A DNA stretch of 64,000 bases, taken from assembly GCA_010909165.1 (NCBI GenBank), contig MU008156.1, positions 62,001 to 126,000 of the forward strand, written 5' to 3'. Shown here in pieces: positions 54,709-64,000 of the stretch; positions within the stretch are counted from its first letter, which is position 1; each line of letters begins with the position of its first letter. Both the position numbers and the translations under genes were made by a program. This stretch comes from Anthoceros angustus (Eukaryota > Streptophyta > Anthocerotopsida > Anthocerotales > Anthocerotaceae). The notes beneath the pieces were generated by a model. The model made no database searches and was not told where the DNA came from. It worked only from the letters and a program-made list of their open reading frames with translations.

Positions 54709-56436
54709 TTATTGGAATTCTTGTGTAGAGGGTTCTCCAGTACGGAGATGAAGCAGGCTGTTCTGCGCAGGAAGGTTGGTGCTACTGCCATGGGAGCTGG
54801 AGCTCGCAACAGGTGGCTTGTAGGGATCCTCATACGTCGTCCACGGGTTCTCCACCTCCTGGTATGTGTACATGAGCTTGTCCAGGTCCAAGCTGTCTGC
54901 CACCGTGACTCGCACCAGCTGCGCATGCTCATTGTAGAAGAAAAACTCCGCATTGAGGAAGTCAGGATGGTCGTAATTCTGCCTTCCCAATTCCTGATCA
55001 TCAAGACGAGGACGTTGACATGCTGCAGGCTGTGAGTACTGGGCTTATTACAATCCCATGAAGGGTATGACATGTCTGTAGGACATGGTTAGAGGTCACA
55101 ATAGGAGGAAGATAAACACTTGGGTGTGAAAGAATTTGCAAAGCTCGCTCAAGTGAAACGGTGAAGGCATGAAGACATTAAGATTGAAGAATGATCACCT
55201 TCCAGACATTCCACATCCGATCCACGTTGGCGTGGTGCAGAAAGAACGTAGGATCTAGCACAGCTGTGTAAGGTGCTCCGCTGTCCTCCCACTCCATGGA
55301 ATCGTCTCCCAGCCAGAAATGGATGCTGGAATGTGGTCGAGACTCGAACGTTTCACGGTAGCGCTGGTCATAATCGTGTCCCAGATGTACCGGAAAGGAC
55401 ATGAAGCTGGATGGGTCGCCGCCCGCTGTTTTCTCCACAATGTACTCATGCAAATAGCCATTGTTGCCGCTACGGAGCAAATCCTCATCATCTGTGGATT
55501 GTGACAAGAGTTTTCAAATCTTGAGTGAAGTCAGACACAGAGCAAGATCGGGACATGCGAAGCGGCAGCGATCATACTCCACCGGTACCTGTAGCGACGT
55601 GGTCCGGGTGCGAATGGGGGCTCATGAGGAGGTCGGCCATGACATCTGGTTGGCCAGGTCGGTGCCTGGGGTGCCGGTGAGCGAGGGAAAGAGCAGGGAA
55701 GTTTTCAAGATCTCGGACGAAGTGGGGGAGCGTGTTGGGGAGAATGGGGTGCAGCGGACTCTGGTTGTCCCAGTTCCAAAACGGCAGAGTGAAGTGGTCA
55801 TCGTCCACCAGCGTCGCCAAAATGCGTTCGAAGAAGAAGGTTAACCTGCCAGTGAGGGCAATGACAGTGCACTGGTGCACACGTTAATGCTAGGAGCTGT
55901 GAATCCGGTTTCAAATGTTGAATCAGAGTTGAGTAAGGTGCTCACCAGCGATGGTATGGAAGGAAGAGCCAATTGATATGAACAGTATACTGCAGGTGCG
56001 GGTAGCCCAGCTGCGACCACATTTTCCCTCCGTACAAGCAGTGCAGATTATTCTGCTGCAGCAGCGACCTTGGATCGTGTTGCGGCAGCGAGCGCATGAG
56101 CTGGAAGGCGCGATTCAGCTGCTCCAGATAGGTGTGGTTGAGGGCAACAGCGGGCAGGTGCGCGGCGCGCCGCATGCGCATCCCAGGCTGTGCAGGCGCT
56201 GGATTCTCCGCCAGGTACTGCTTCCACTCGATGTAGTGCTCCGGGCCGGTGGGATGCATGAGGAGTTCCGGCAGGGTGCAGCATTGGACGCTTGCGTTGG
56301 CGGAGTTGCGGTAGCCTTCCTGCACCCCGCATACGCTGAAGTCCGGCCTGATGGGATCTGCTTGGCTCAGCCTTAACCTCCCCATCGATATCGCTACCCA
56401 GGCGCACAGCAATAGTAGCCATCCCAAGGGAAACAT
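54709..56436 (-). CDS. Polyphenol oxidase / tyrosinase, four exons, about 453 aa
   Basis: A type-3 copper enzyme that oxidises phenols to quinones. Exons on the minus strand: 56436-55946, 55845-55589, 55491-55199, 55029-54709. Introns are 100, 97 and 169 bp, all gt-ag, and phases join in frame to 1362 bp. It starts with MFPLGWLLLLCAWVAI, a signal peptide-like stretch, so a secretory or vacuolar route is likely rather than the thylakoid. The CuA site comprises LHCLYGG, TVHINWLFLPYHRW and FFFERILATL; then FTLPFWNWDN; the CuB site comprises HSSIHFWLGD and DPTFFLHHANVDRMW; then a DWL-type domain (HPDFLNAEFFFYNEHAQLVR, VENPW). The Cys normally forming the His-Cys thioether (HCAYC) is Gly. No KFDV domain before the stop, so the model may lack 3' exons. 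Another ATG lies upstream in frame. Confidence 0.88.
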
Positions 56437-57190
56437 GCAGTACGAACTGCTTCCCACATCATTCTCCACTTGGCCGTCTCGCCCTCTCGAAGCTTCACAC
56501 ATCCTGGCGCACTTTGTACCAGTTGCCGATTGTGCACAAGTTTCCAAACGACAGCAAGGTGCTGGGGCTGTGGAAGCGGCAAGCAGCTGGATGGACAAGA
56601 CTGATCCGACTTCCACTAGGAACACCCCACCTAGGCAACTTGGACCTTGGGGGGCCATTCATGGTGCTTGTAGGCTTCATGAGGCCGTCGGTACCTGAAT
56701 TATTGCGGCTGCTGACACCCCAGCTAGGCAACTTGTACGTACAAATCAATCCCCGACGAAAGAAAAGGCCTGGCCAGCCCGTGCGGTACGGCTGTGCCAG
56801 CGCTCCGGCTTTCGCCTTACCATTCTCTATCTTACCAGACGCGGTTCCGTTTTCGGTGCCCGCTTCCTGCACCGGTGCCGTGAAGCTCTAATTTGGGACT
56901 CAGATGGGTGTGACCGCACGCCCAGCACGGCTCAGTTGCACCGATCATACACGGTTGGTTGTGAAATCCTAATGTGGCGAGCTTCATCAATCTAATCTGG
57001 CCATGCGCCGTGCAAGCCCTGATAATTGTGGTGATATACTAAGCACATCAGGCAATAGACCTGAAAAGAGCGTCTCATCGAAAAAGGGATCTGGCTGAGT
57101 TCAGTTGAAAAACCCCAGTACACTCGTCGTAAAAATTAGTCATTTGGCCATGTTTTCACACGACAAAACCATCTGGAGTTTAATCATCGT
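56437..57190. other. Upstream region of polyphenol oxidase
   Basis: The exon 1 frame stays open to about 56658 upstream of the chosen ATG, but that stretch does not look like conserved protein. A short imperfect repeat (caccccacctaggcaacttg / caccccagctaggcaacttg) lies at about 56626 and 56717. Promoter expected here; no element defined. Confidence 0.4.
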
Positions 57191-57369
57191 GATCAAAAAC
57201 AAGATTCTTGAAAAATCACAAATCTTCGCGCACCGGACATGGATTTTTCCATTTTTCAGGCATGTGGCCGGATTCCACATGATCGAAAACAAGAGTCTTG
57301 AAAAATCACAAATCTTCGCGCACCGAACATAGATTTTTCCATTTTCAGGCATGTGGCCGGATTCCACAT
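57191..57369 (+). repeat. Tandem pair, 89-90 bp
   Basis: 57191-57280 and 57281-57369 are near-identical (gatcnaaaacaagantcttg ... ggattccacat). Confidence 0.92.
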
Positions 57370-57456
57370 GGACCATTCTCAGACAACAATGGGTCAAAAA
57401 TCAGGCGACATAGGAACCAAGTCCAAAGACAATGGGCCGCACATAGTCATGGAAAC

Positions 57457-57554
57457 GGTCCTGCAATTCCAACGACCAAGCAATCCGCTAATCCGATAAA
57501 ATGCGGGTCCTGCAATTTCAACTACCAAGCAATCCGCTAATCTGATAAAATGCG
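57457..57554 (+). repeat. Tandem pair, 49 bp
   Basis: 57457-57505 and 57506-57554 share ggtcctgcaattncaac, accaagcaatccgctaat and gataaaatgcg, with three differences. Confidence 0.92.
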
Positions 57555-57720
57555 TCGAACTCACTCATCGAAAGGAACAACGAAACACGAGACAACCAAT
57601 AATCTCTCAATTTGCCAACTGACAGACACGTTATAATTACATGGTTTGGCATTTAGTGTGGACAAAAGCTCCAGTAGGCCGGCGCATTCCGGCCAACCGG
57701 CAAACCATGCAAACGACAAG

Positions 57721-57960
57721 GTGATAAAATATACTAGGTTTAGGGCACTATTCATTAGGGCACCTTTACTTAAACATTATTTTATCCCTAAGACACTAAG
57801 TAATTTCTTTAGGTAGTTATTTAGGTAGTTAGTTGTTATATTGGTTACAACCACCTAACGTCCTTCACTATAAAACACTCTCTTGTACTTTCTATTATTC
57901 AATGAATGCAACAAGCTTTGTGCAAGTGTGTGTGCGTGATTTTCATCATGGTATCAGAGC
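57721..57960 (+). mobile_element. Copia-type LTR with primer-binding site, rest of element missing
   Basis: tggtatcagagc at 57949-57960 is the standard Copia primer site and is preceded by an AT-rich stretch ending in tca, as an LTR should. A TATA box (tataaaa, 57869-57875) precedes a likely start and poly-A type region (cttgtactttctattattcaatgaatg). The left border is uncertain (57721 or nearby). No gag or pol follows, so this is a truncated element. Confidence 0.7.
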
Positions 57961-58098
57961 ATTGAGTTCCTCTTCTATCTCTAAGTACTCCTCGTAGTAC
58001 TCCATAGCTTGCCGGTCGAGTGCCTGAGTAAATCCTAACCATAGCATTTAGGTATCACATTTAATATTATTATTAATAATTATATAATATTAATTACA

Positions 58099-58380
58099 TT
58101 ATTTAAGGCACCATGAGTATTTATGATAGGTATGTTTTGTATATCCTTCAAACTCAGTACATGGGGCAGTACCTAACCATACCATTTGTAGTCCACTTTT
58201 GGGGCAGATGTACTTTGTTGGGGCATGGAAATCTTCCATATTCCTAGGGCATATTAGATAAGTAGCTTTACATAAGTTCCCTTCAGGAAGATAACAGCTA
58301 GGTATTCCATATCCAGTTTTTGTTTTTTCTGTGACCACCTTTTGTGAAAAGCAATTATCACAGTATGGGTACCTACACAC
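58099..58380 (-). CDS. Cys-rich ORF, unknown
   Basis: An open frame of 93 codons on the minus strand with nine cysteines (CRYPYCDNCF, PSCYLPEGNLCKATYLICP, KYICPKSGLQ, TAPCTEF). It has no ATG start: the frame opens after a stop, so it would be an exon or a fragment. The paired CxxC-like spacing suggests metal or disulfide use, but I do not recognise a family. It may be element cargo, since it lies just beyond the truncated Copia LTR. Confidence 0.3.
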   Translation of the reverse strand: MCRYPYCDNCFSQKVVTEKTKTGYGIPSCYLPEGNLCKATYLICPRNMEDFHAPTKYICPKSGLQMVWLGTAPCTEFEGYTKHTYHKYSWCLK

Positions 58381-58471
58381 TTGTCTCTACCTGCAACCAC
58401 ACATTCTTATAACCTTTATAATTTATGAGGTTATAGAAGGAGCACTATTCGTCCTACTCTACTCATTTTGA

Positions 58472-58747
58472 AAGCAGTTAGGGAAGGAGTCACAAGACCG
58501 TATCAGGGCAAATCTCTTCAAGTACACTGGAGGTGAGACGAACGACGAAGAGGAGCAGGGTTGGGCAATCAATGAAGGGGTCATACCTTTCGCCTACTTA
58601 TCCGACTTAGATGCCCCAGATGTCCTCGTGGATGATGAGCAGGGGGGAGGGCAGGACTCCGGTGACGAGCTTCCGGGGCCAAACTTGACACTAGAGATTC
58701 CTCTCACTCCTCCAAGAAGGAGGCATCATAGGTCGTCCTCACTGTAG
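58472..58747 (+). pseudogene. ORF fragment with acidic and basic C terminus, unknown
   Basis: Open from just after a stop at 58469-58471 to a stop at 58745-58747 (91 codons), without an early ATG. The reading SQDRIRANLFKYTGGETNDE, GWAINEGVIPFAYLSDLDAP, a Gly/Asp-rich linker and PLTPPRRRHHRSSSL looks like the C-terminal end of a real protein, perhaps a transposase. No family assigned. Codon content differs from the satellite that follows. Confidence 0.4.
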
Positions 58748-58839
58748 GTCTTGTTATTCTTTTGTATGGAAGTAAAGTCGGGATGTGGCACGGTTGAGAA
58801 AGGCCACAGGTCTTGAACCACTCTATATCTCCCTACGTA

Positions 58840-61800
58840 TTGTAGGTGAGGTCAGGTAAAAAGGCGCGATGTCGGGCTGAGAAGGATAACATAACGGTGA
58901 TGTCTACGCTCGGCCCAGCCTTGATGTCGAGTGCCTGTCCGGCCGAGCCGATGTCTGGTCCGCTCGCGCGAATAAGTGAGGGCACACTTGGTGTTGGCAT
59001 TGCGCGATGGCGAACTGCAGTGTCGGCTCCGCTAATCTGTCTGACATAGTCTGCGCACTCAATGTTGGCTGCGCTGATAGGCGGGCACACTCGGTGTTGG
59101 TGCCGGCGGCCGAGCACGATGTCGGCTGCGCCCGATCTGTTGACATAGTCTGCGCACTCAGCATGGTGCGCAAATAGGCGGGCACACTCGGTGGGCTGTG
59201 GCGGCGGCGATGTCGGAAGTGTGGCGGTCTGTTGACATAGTTGCGCCTCAATCTTAGGCCTTGAGATAGGCGGGCACACTCGGTGTTGGCTACAGCGGCC
59301 GAGCACGGCGTTGGTTGCGGTCTGGCGACATAGTTAGGGCGCTCGGAAAGGCTGGCGGCCCTACAGGTGGAGGCGGGAAGGGCGAAGGCGGGCGGAGAAG
59401 GAGCTAAGCGGCCAAGCGGCCAAGGAGATTGAAGGACGGACCGGACACTCGGGGACACGAGGTCCTTATCATGTCCGAGAGCCAAGTCAGTCCCGGACCC
59501 CGATCTAGCGGTCCTTAACGGACCGAGAGATGCCACGCACCAGCGATTTCTGGTGCCTCTCCGGCCCGCAGGCATGGCGAGAGGCTGGCAGTCACAGCGC
59601 CGTCATGGGCCCGGTATGCTCTGGGCCTCTGCGGGGCAGAGAAGACCCAAGTAGAGGCCACCGGGCGCATGGTGCTCCTCCGGGAGGCGGGTGGGCAGCG
59701 GCCAAGAAGGCGGAGTCCCTCGCTCGAATCGAGGAGGAAGCGTCGAGAAGCGGAGGCGGGAGGTCCGGTCTATTGACAAAGGCCGGACCAAGGTCCTTCA
59801 ATTGTGCAAGCAGTGACGGCATAAAGAGCCCAAGCAGGCGAGAGAACCTATGCGGTGGCGAGAAGCGGGCGCAAGGAGAGTTGGAGGAAGCAGAAGGCAG
59901 GCGGGCGGCTCGAGACACAGTCGGCGGCTCGGGAAAGGTGGCGGCCCTACCGGAGGTGGAGGCGGGAAGGAGGCGAAGGCGGGCGGAGAAGGAGCTAAGC
60001 GGCCAAACGGGCCAAGGAGATTGAAGGACCGGACCCGGACACTCAGGACCTGAGGGTCCTTATCATGTCCGAGAGCCAAGTCCGAGTCACTCGGACCATC
60101 AGCCCCGGTCCTTAACGGACCGAGATGCCGCACCACAAGATTTCTGGTGCCTCTCCGGCATGGTAGACACGGGGCTGGCAGTCACAGCCCGTCCATGGAC
60201 GGTATGCTCTGGGGGCCTCTGCGGGGCAGAGAAGACCCAAGTAGAGGCCACCGGAGGCATGGTGCTCCTCCGTGAGGCAGGTGGAGGCGGCCAAGAAGAG
60301 CGGAGTCCCTCGCTCGAATCGAGGAGGGAAAGCGTCGAGCGGAGCGGGAGGTCCGGTCTATTCAGCAAGACCGGACCAAGGTCCTTCACTTGTGCAACAG
60401 TGAGCAGCATAAAAGGCCCAAGCCCGGCAGAACCTATGCGGTGGCGAGAAGCGGGCGCAAGGAGAGTTGGAGGAAGCAGAAGGCAGGAGGCGGCTCGAGA
60501 CACAGTCGGCTCGGCGGGAACAACACCAAGCCGCGGGCTCGAGGTGAAGGCGGCGCGGGAGGCGGAAGCACAGACTAAGACAAGTGATCATTACCGAGAT
60601 CGAAACCGGTGGAGGACCAGAGCCTGTGGCTAACTGAAGAAGCGGTGGCGTGGAGGCGAGCCGGACCAGCCGTGCGAGAAGAAAGAGGCCGGCAACAAGG
60701 AGATGGAGGATCTCGGGCTCGATTCTGTAGGCGGAGGAGCAGCGGGGAGATGGAAGGCCGCAGGAGACCTTGGGCTGGCTCTAAGACACTGTCAGCCAGG
60801 AGCTCTTGGGCGTGATCGGCGGTCTCTGGCCGGCGGTGGGGCGGCTCCAGCTACATTGGAGGCGGAGGAGGTAAGGCGATGGAACAAAAAGCGGGGCGTC
60901 GCCGAAATGGAGAAGGACACGGGCGAAGCACGAAATCGGGAGTTGCCGGACCGCTGGGCTCAGTCCCGATGGAAGGCGGAGGGGCGTTGCGCCATGGCGG
61001 GAAGGCGGAGGTGCGAAGCGAAGAGGCTGGAGGCGGCCAAGAAGGCGGAGGAGAGGCCTCCTGGTGGCCTCGCGAGTCTGCCCGGCTCAAGCAGCGAACA
61101 CAGCAATAGAGGCAGGCCGGCAAGCCGGGCTGACCGCAGCTGCGGAGCACCTATGGCGAAGAGAGTATGGTGCTCGGGCGCATGTGGAAGAGGCAATCCG
61201 ACCGTCGACGGTTTTGCCTACTACCCTGAGCTCCTCAAGGCTTTGGAAGCTTGGCGTCACCCGCGACAAGCTGGGCGGACCTCGGGAAGGTCGGAAGGAG
61301 TGGAAGGAGAAGAAGGCAGGGGCGGCACCGGGGCCTTGGTGGCGTTGTTCGAGGGGCGGCGGCAGCGGCGGAGAAGGAACCTCGAGGAGGCGAGCAGCGG
61401 TGGCGTGGAGCAATGACACGGACCGCTGAGAGAAGAGGCCGGCAACAAGGAGATGGAGGATCTCGGGCTCGATTCACGTAGGCGGAGGAAACGGCGGGAG
61501 ATGGAAGGCAGGAGACCTTGGAGCTGACTCTAAGACACAATCGAGCCGGGCAGGCTCTTGGGCGTGATCGGCAGCAGTGGCGGCTCCAGCTACTGTTGGG
61601 CGGAGGAGAGGTAAGGCGATGGAACAAGAGGCGTCGCCCGAAATGGAGAAGGACACGGGCGAAGCACGAAATCGGGCGAGTTGCGGACCGCTGGAGGCTG
61701 GTCGATGGGGAGGAAGGCGGGAGGGAGGGGCGTTGCGCCATGGCGGGAAGGCGGGCGGAGAAGGAACCTCGGGAGGCGGGAGGCGGGCGAACAGCAGTGA

Positions 61801-64000
61801 CTGCGGGAGGCCTCCTGGTGGCCTCGAGGGTCTGCCCGGCTCAAGCAGCGAACTTGGCAATAGAGGCGGGCCCGGCCAAGCCGGCTGACAGCTCGCTGGG
61901 AGCACCTATGGCGAGAGAGTATCGGGTGCTCGGAGCGCATGTGGAAGAGGCAATCCGACCGTCGACTCGGTTTTGCCTACTACCACGAGCTCCTCAAGGC
62001 TTTGGAAGCTTGGCGTCACCCGCGACAAGCTGCGGGCCGGACCTCGGGAAGGAGTCGGAAGGAGTGGAAGGAGAAGAAGGCCGCAGGGGGCAGGGGCCTT
62101 GGTGGCGTTGTTCGAGGGGCGGCAGCGGAGAAGGAACCTCGAGGAGGCGAGCCGATCGGCGTGGCGAGGCATGAGGTAAGCCGGCCGCAACCCTCACAGG
62201 AGAATAGGAGCGAGGACCTCGAAGGGTAGAGAGGAGGGACCGGACACTCGGGACTGAGGTCCTTATCATGTCCAGGAGCCAAGTCCGAGTCACTCCGGAC
62301 CGATCTGGCGGTCCTTAACGGACCGAGAGATGCCCACCACCAGATTTCTGGTGCCTCTCCGGTAGCAGGCATGGGGGAGACACTGCAGCGAGTCACAGCA
62401 ACCGTCATGGGCCAGTATGCTCTGGGGGCCTCTGCGGGGCAGAAGACCCAAGTAGAGGCCACCAGAGGCGCATGGTGCTCCTCCGGGAGGCAGTGGAGGC
62501 GGCCAAGAAGAAGGCGGAGTCCCTCGCTCGAATCGAGGAGGGAAAGCGTCGAGCGGAGGCGGGAGGTCGTCTATTGACAAGAGGACCAAGGTCCTTGTTG
62601 TGCAAGCAGTGAGCGGCATAAAAGGCCCAAGCAGGCGAGAGAACCTATGCGGTGGCGAAGCGGGGCGCAAGGAGAGTTGGAGGAAGCAGAAGGCAGGAGG
62701 CGGCTCGAGACACAGTCGGCGGCTCGGCGGGAACAACACCAAGCCCATGACTCGAGGTGAAGGCGGCGCGGGAGGCGGAAGCACAGACTAAGACAAGTGA
62801 TCATTACCGAGATCGAAACCGGTGGAGGGAGGCAGCGGGGCGGTAGTGGCTAACTGAAGAAGCGGTGGCGTGGAGGCGAGCCGGACCAGCCGTGCGAGAA
62901 GAAAGAGGCCGGCAACAAGGAGATGGAGGATCTCGGGCTCGATTCTGTAGGCGGAGGAGCAGCGGGGAGATGGAAGGCCGCAGGAGACCTTGGAGCTGGC
63001 TCTAAGACACTGTCAGCCAGGAGCTCTTGGGCGTGATCGGCGGTCTCTGGCCGGCGGTGGGGCGGCTCCAGCTACATTGGAGGCGGAGGAGGTAAGGCGA
63101 TGGAACAAGCGGGGCGTCGCCGAAATGGAGAAGGACACGGGCGAAGCACGAAATCGGGAGTTGCCGGACCGCTGGGCTCAGTCCCGATGGAAGGCGGAGG
63201 GGCGTTGCGCCATGGCGGGAAGGCGGAGGTGCGAAGCGAAGAGGCTGGAGGCGGCCAAGAAGGCGGAGGAGAGGCCTCCTGGTGGCCTCGCGAGTCTGCC
63301 CGGCTCAAGCCAGACACAGCAATAGAGGCAGGCCGGCAAGCCGGGCTGACCGCAGCTGCGGAGCACCTATGGCGAAGAGAGTATGGTGCTCGGGCGCATG
63401 TGGAAGGCAATCCGACCGTCGACGGTTTTGCCTACTACCCTGAGCTCCTCAAGGCTTTGGAAGCTTCGCGTCACCCGCGACAACTGGACGGACCTCCGGA
63501 AGGGTCAGAAGGAGTGGAAGGAGAAGAAGGCACGGGGACAGCACCGGGGCCTTGGTGGCGTTGTTCGAGGGGCGGCGGCAGCGGAGAAGGAACCTCGAGG
63601 AGGCGAGCAGCGTCGGCGTGGCAGGGCATGAGGTAAGCCAGCCGCAACCCTCTGGGGAGAATAGGAACGAGGACCTCGAAAGGGGTAGAGAGGAGGGACC
63701 AGGACCTAAGCGGAGGTCCGATGAGTGGGCATGGACCCCAGTCAAGAACCGGAAGTCCGAGAGGCGGAGGTCCGACCCGGTAAAGTTCGGACCGAGGTCC
63801 GAACTCCAGTGAGCGGACCACGAGGTCGGGACTCCAGTTTATAAGGCCGATCCTTGAAGATCGGACCCGGTCGAGACGGACCGAGAGTCCGGACTCGGAG
63901 AGAGGAAGTCACCGACGGCCGCTCGGGAGCTGACCACCTAGTGGTCCCTGAGGCGGGGACCCACTCGAGGGCCGGAGAGGAGGATGTGGTGGTTCTGCAG
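58840..64000. repeat. GC-rich higher-order satellite, about 2.2-kb unit
   Basis: 60601-61790 recurs at 62814-64000 with an offset of about 2213 bp. Smaller blocks repeat inside the unit: catgtccgagagccaag at about 59474, 60066 and (variant) 62267; cctatgcggtggcgagaagc at 59847, 60434 and (variant) 62645; ggcaacaaggagatggagg at 60686, 61440 and 62908. Copies differ by many small indels. The first part (58900-59350) is a different, shorter repeat around ggcgggcacactcggtgttgg. The last 250 bp is rich in cggacc/ggtccg words. Numerous open frames on both strands reflect the stop-poor repeat. Some plus-strand readings are charged and helix-like (AKRLEAAKKAEE), so the unit may derive from coiled-coil coding DNA, but no gene is called. 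Confidence 0.9.

Noticed and set aside
60703-61416. 237-codon open frame in the right satellite
   Set aside because: It crosses sub-repeats, changes frame between copies because of indels, and has overlapping long frames on both strands, as expected from stop-poor GC-rich repeat DNA.
1-64000. tRNA, rRNA or other structured RNA genes
   Set aside because: No tRNA-like A and B boxes with a matching cloverleaf and no rRNA segments were seen on reading. This was not a covariance-model search, which could still find small RNAs.

Overview
The window reads as nuclear DNA of a land plant. It has spliceosomal introns of about 100-170 bp, an intronless PLS-type pentatricopeptide repeat (PPR) gene, a DYW-type PPR gene, a UPF3 nonsense-mediated-decay gene, a plant tyrosinase/polyphenol oxidase, and a large load of Copia, LINE and DNA-transposon remains. 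The DYW domain ends in Gly-Arg-Pro instead of Asp-Tyr-Trp. From memory of the literature, such variants occur in lineages with heavy and bidirectional organellar RNA editing (hornworts, lycophytes, ferns), so I favour a spore-bearing plant of that kind; the species cannot be decided from the sequence.

Layout. 1-1198: GC-rich satellite (about 460-bp unit). 1199-9185: degenerate mobile DNA, including remains of a DDE-like transposase gene whose 3' half is tandemly duplicated (1.79 kb unit), followed by a 62-bp minisatellite. 10236-11546: first copy of a dispersed repeat. 12132-15200: intact 1022-residue PPR gene (+). 16087-18957: frameshifted PPR-DYW gene (-), flanked by a duplicated segment. 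21402-23656: UPF3 (+, two exons, two compensating frameshifts). 25139-34918: a LINE bounded by a 40-bp direct repeat and interrupted by a Copia element that splits the reverse transcriptase at its catalytic Asp-Asp box. 34919-37465: two more copies of the dispersed repeat and an unknown gene. 37494-40030 and 44204-53716: two copies of an En/Spm-like (Transposase_21) element, the second interrupted by a 6.75-kb Copia element (-). 54709-56436: polyphenol oxidase (-, four exons). 57191-58747: small tandem repeats, a Copia-type LTR with primer site, and two unknown ORFs. 58840-64000: GC-rich higher-order satellite with a unit of about 2.2 kb.

The four host genes are functionally separate: two organelle RNA-processing/editing factors, one RNA surveillance factor and one secreted copper oxidase. 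The most unusual material is in the mobile DNA. The minus-strand Copia element carries an extra sense ORF between its 5' LTR and gag, with a homologue 14 kb away, and a coding-like antisense ORF that converges on the end of pol. Single-base frameshifts occur throughout, including in UPF3 and the DYW gene, so some may be assembly errors; the single undetermined base at 42107 also points to a draft assembly.
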